Shown one piece after another: positions 5,415 through 5,912 of a DNA stretch of 5,912 nt. The stretch is from the NCBI GenBank assembly GCA_963743595.1, contig CAVURW010000116.1, forward strand, positions 1-5,912, read 5' to 3'. The stretch is from CAVURW01 sp963743595. Lineage in GTDB: Bacteria > Verrucomicrobiota > Verrucomicrobiia > Methylacidiphilales > UBA1321. The notes below the pieces were generated by a model, which had not been told where the DNA came from, searched no databases, and was given only the letters and a program-made list of their open reading frames with translations. Both the position numbers and the translations under genes were made by a program. The first letter of the stretch is position 1. Each line of letters opens with the position of its first letter.

Positions 5415-5912
5415 ATGAAAACCTACCAATTTCTACTTCTTTTATTGCTCATTACGGGGCTGGAAATTAGTGCTTTTTGCTGGTACCGACAGGCAGAACA
5501 GGCTGATTTTCTGGCTCGTTTAGACGCCGCGAAAATACCCACTCGACCGGTTCTTTACGCCAAACAAGATATAGCCGAAGACTCGGAACTGCGGCCTGCG
5601 ATGTTTGAGGTCATCGATACCCAGACGAATATTCTGAAGCAGGCATTTTCGCCTCAAAATGTTCCTTGGAAGCAACCGATCATTCTTCCCTTTAAAAAGG
5701 GCGATCCGTTGACTGCAGAACATCTTCCTGTCCCAAGTCTGGACCTCCTCACTACCAACTACACGAAAGTCTTGTTTGCAACGCAGGATTTGGCACCCGG
5801 TCAGCGGATCTTTGCTTATATGGTTCGTGCGAAAGATACTCCGACAGACCTCCTTAAAAATGCCTACACCAAGGATGATCTTTCTCGTGTTCTCCACGCT
5901 GTACCACTCTAC
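5415..5912 (+). CDS. Membrane-anchored tandem SAF-domain protein, CpaB-like (3' end missing)
   Basis: The frame is open from ATG 5415 to the last base, giving 166 residues; the rest lies beyond the window. Residues 1-23 are a short basic start plus a leucine-rich helix, consistent with an uncleaved signal anchor and export of the remainder. Then come two similar units. The first, about 45-105, begins PVLYAKQDIAEDSEL and ends KGDPLTAEHL. The second, from about 118, begins KVLFATQDLAPGQRI and is cut by the window edge. This VLxAxxDLxxG...G-x-x-L pattern is that of SAF domains, as in the pilus assembly protein CpaB (RcpC), FlgA and antifreeze/sialic-acid synthase relatives. CpaB itself typically has one SAF domain followed by an RcpC domain, so the tandem arrangement differs. 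A role in assembling a Tad-like pilus or another envelope structure is inference; no other pilus gene is visible. Confidence 0.75.
   Translation, partial: MKTYQFLLLLLLITGLEISAFCWYRQAEQADFLARLDAAKIPTRPVLYAKQDIAEDSELRPAMFEVIDTQTNILKQAFSPQNVPWKQPIILPFKKGDPLTAEHLPVPSLDLLTTNYTKVLFATQDLAPGQRIFAYMVRAKDTPTDLLKNAYTKDDLSRVLHAVPLY

Noticed and set aside
5520..5897. Antisense open frame of 125 codons opposite the last gene
   Set aside because: The + strand frame from 5415 encodes a signal anchor and two SAF-like units, which explains the region. The antisense product shows no family features.

Overview
The window looks like bacterial chromosome with moderate GC. It carries four protein-coding genes, all on the + strand, and the first and last run off the window edges. 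No RNA gene, CRISPR array, insertion sequence or phage gene was seen. The organism cannot be named from this sequence. Weak or absent Shine-Dalgarno sequences, a large secreted glycoside hydrolase with two discoidin-type carbohydrate-binding modules, and a tandem-SAF (CpaB-like) membrane protein would fit a free-living polysaccharide-using bacterium, for example of the Planctomycetes/Verrucomicrobia or Acidobacteria type. That is a low-confidence inference.

Layout. Bases 1-405 hold the C-terminal part of a HupE/UreJ-2-type polytopic membrane protein. Its stop overlaps the start of the next gene in an ATGA. Bases 402-3956 encode a 1184-residue secreted glycoside hydrolase family 2 enzyme of the exo-beta-glucosaminidase/beta-mannosidase-like group. 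It has both candidate catalytic glutamates, a C-terminal Ig-like region, a Pro/Ser/Thr linker and two tandem F5/8 type C (CBM32-like) domains. A gap of about 230 bp follows (3957-4186), containing a long imperfect inverted repeat. Bases 4187-5317 encode a cytoplasmic GAF-GGDEF diguanylate cyclase with intact active-site and inhibitory-site motifs. A short gap holds a probable intrinsic terminator. The last gene, from 5415 to the window end, encodes a membrane-anchored protein with two SAF-like (CpaB/FlgA-type) repeats.

How they may work together. The membrane protein and the GH2 enzyme are probably co-transcribed and translationally coupled. The GH2 protein should act outside the cytoplasmic membrane on a hexosamine- or mannose-containing glycan. 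The diguanylate cyclase is separated by structured intergenic DNA on both sides and is probably its own unit. The SAF protein resembles pilus/secretion assembly factors, a type of surface structure often under c-di-GMP control, but the terminator between the two genes argues against one shared transcript. The sequence shows no clear previously undescribed system. The most notable points are the HupE-GH2 coupling, the cysteines around the GH2 active site, the palindromic intergenic DNA and the tandem-SAF protein.
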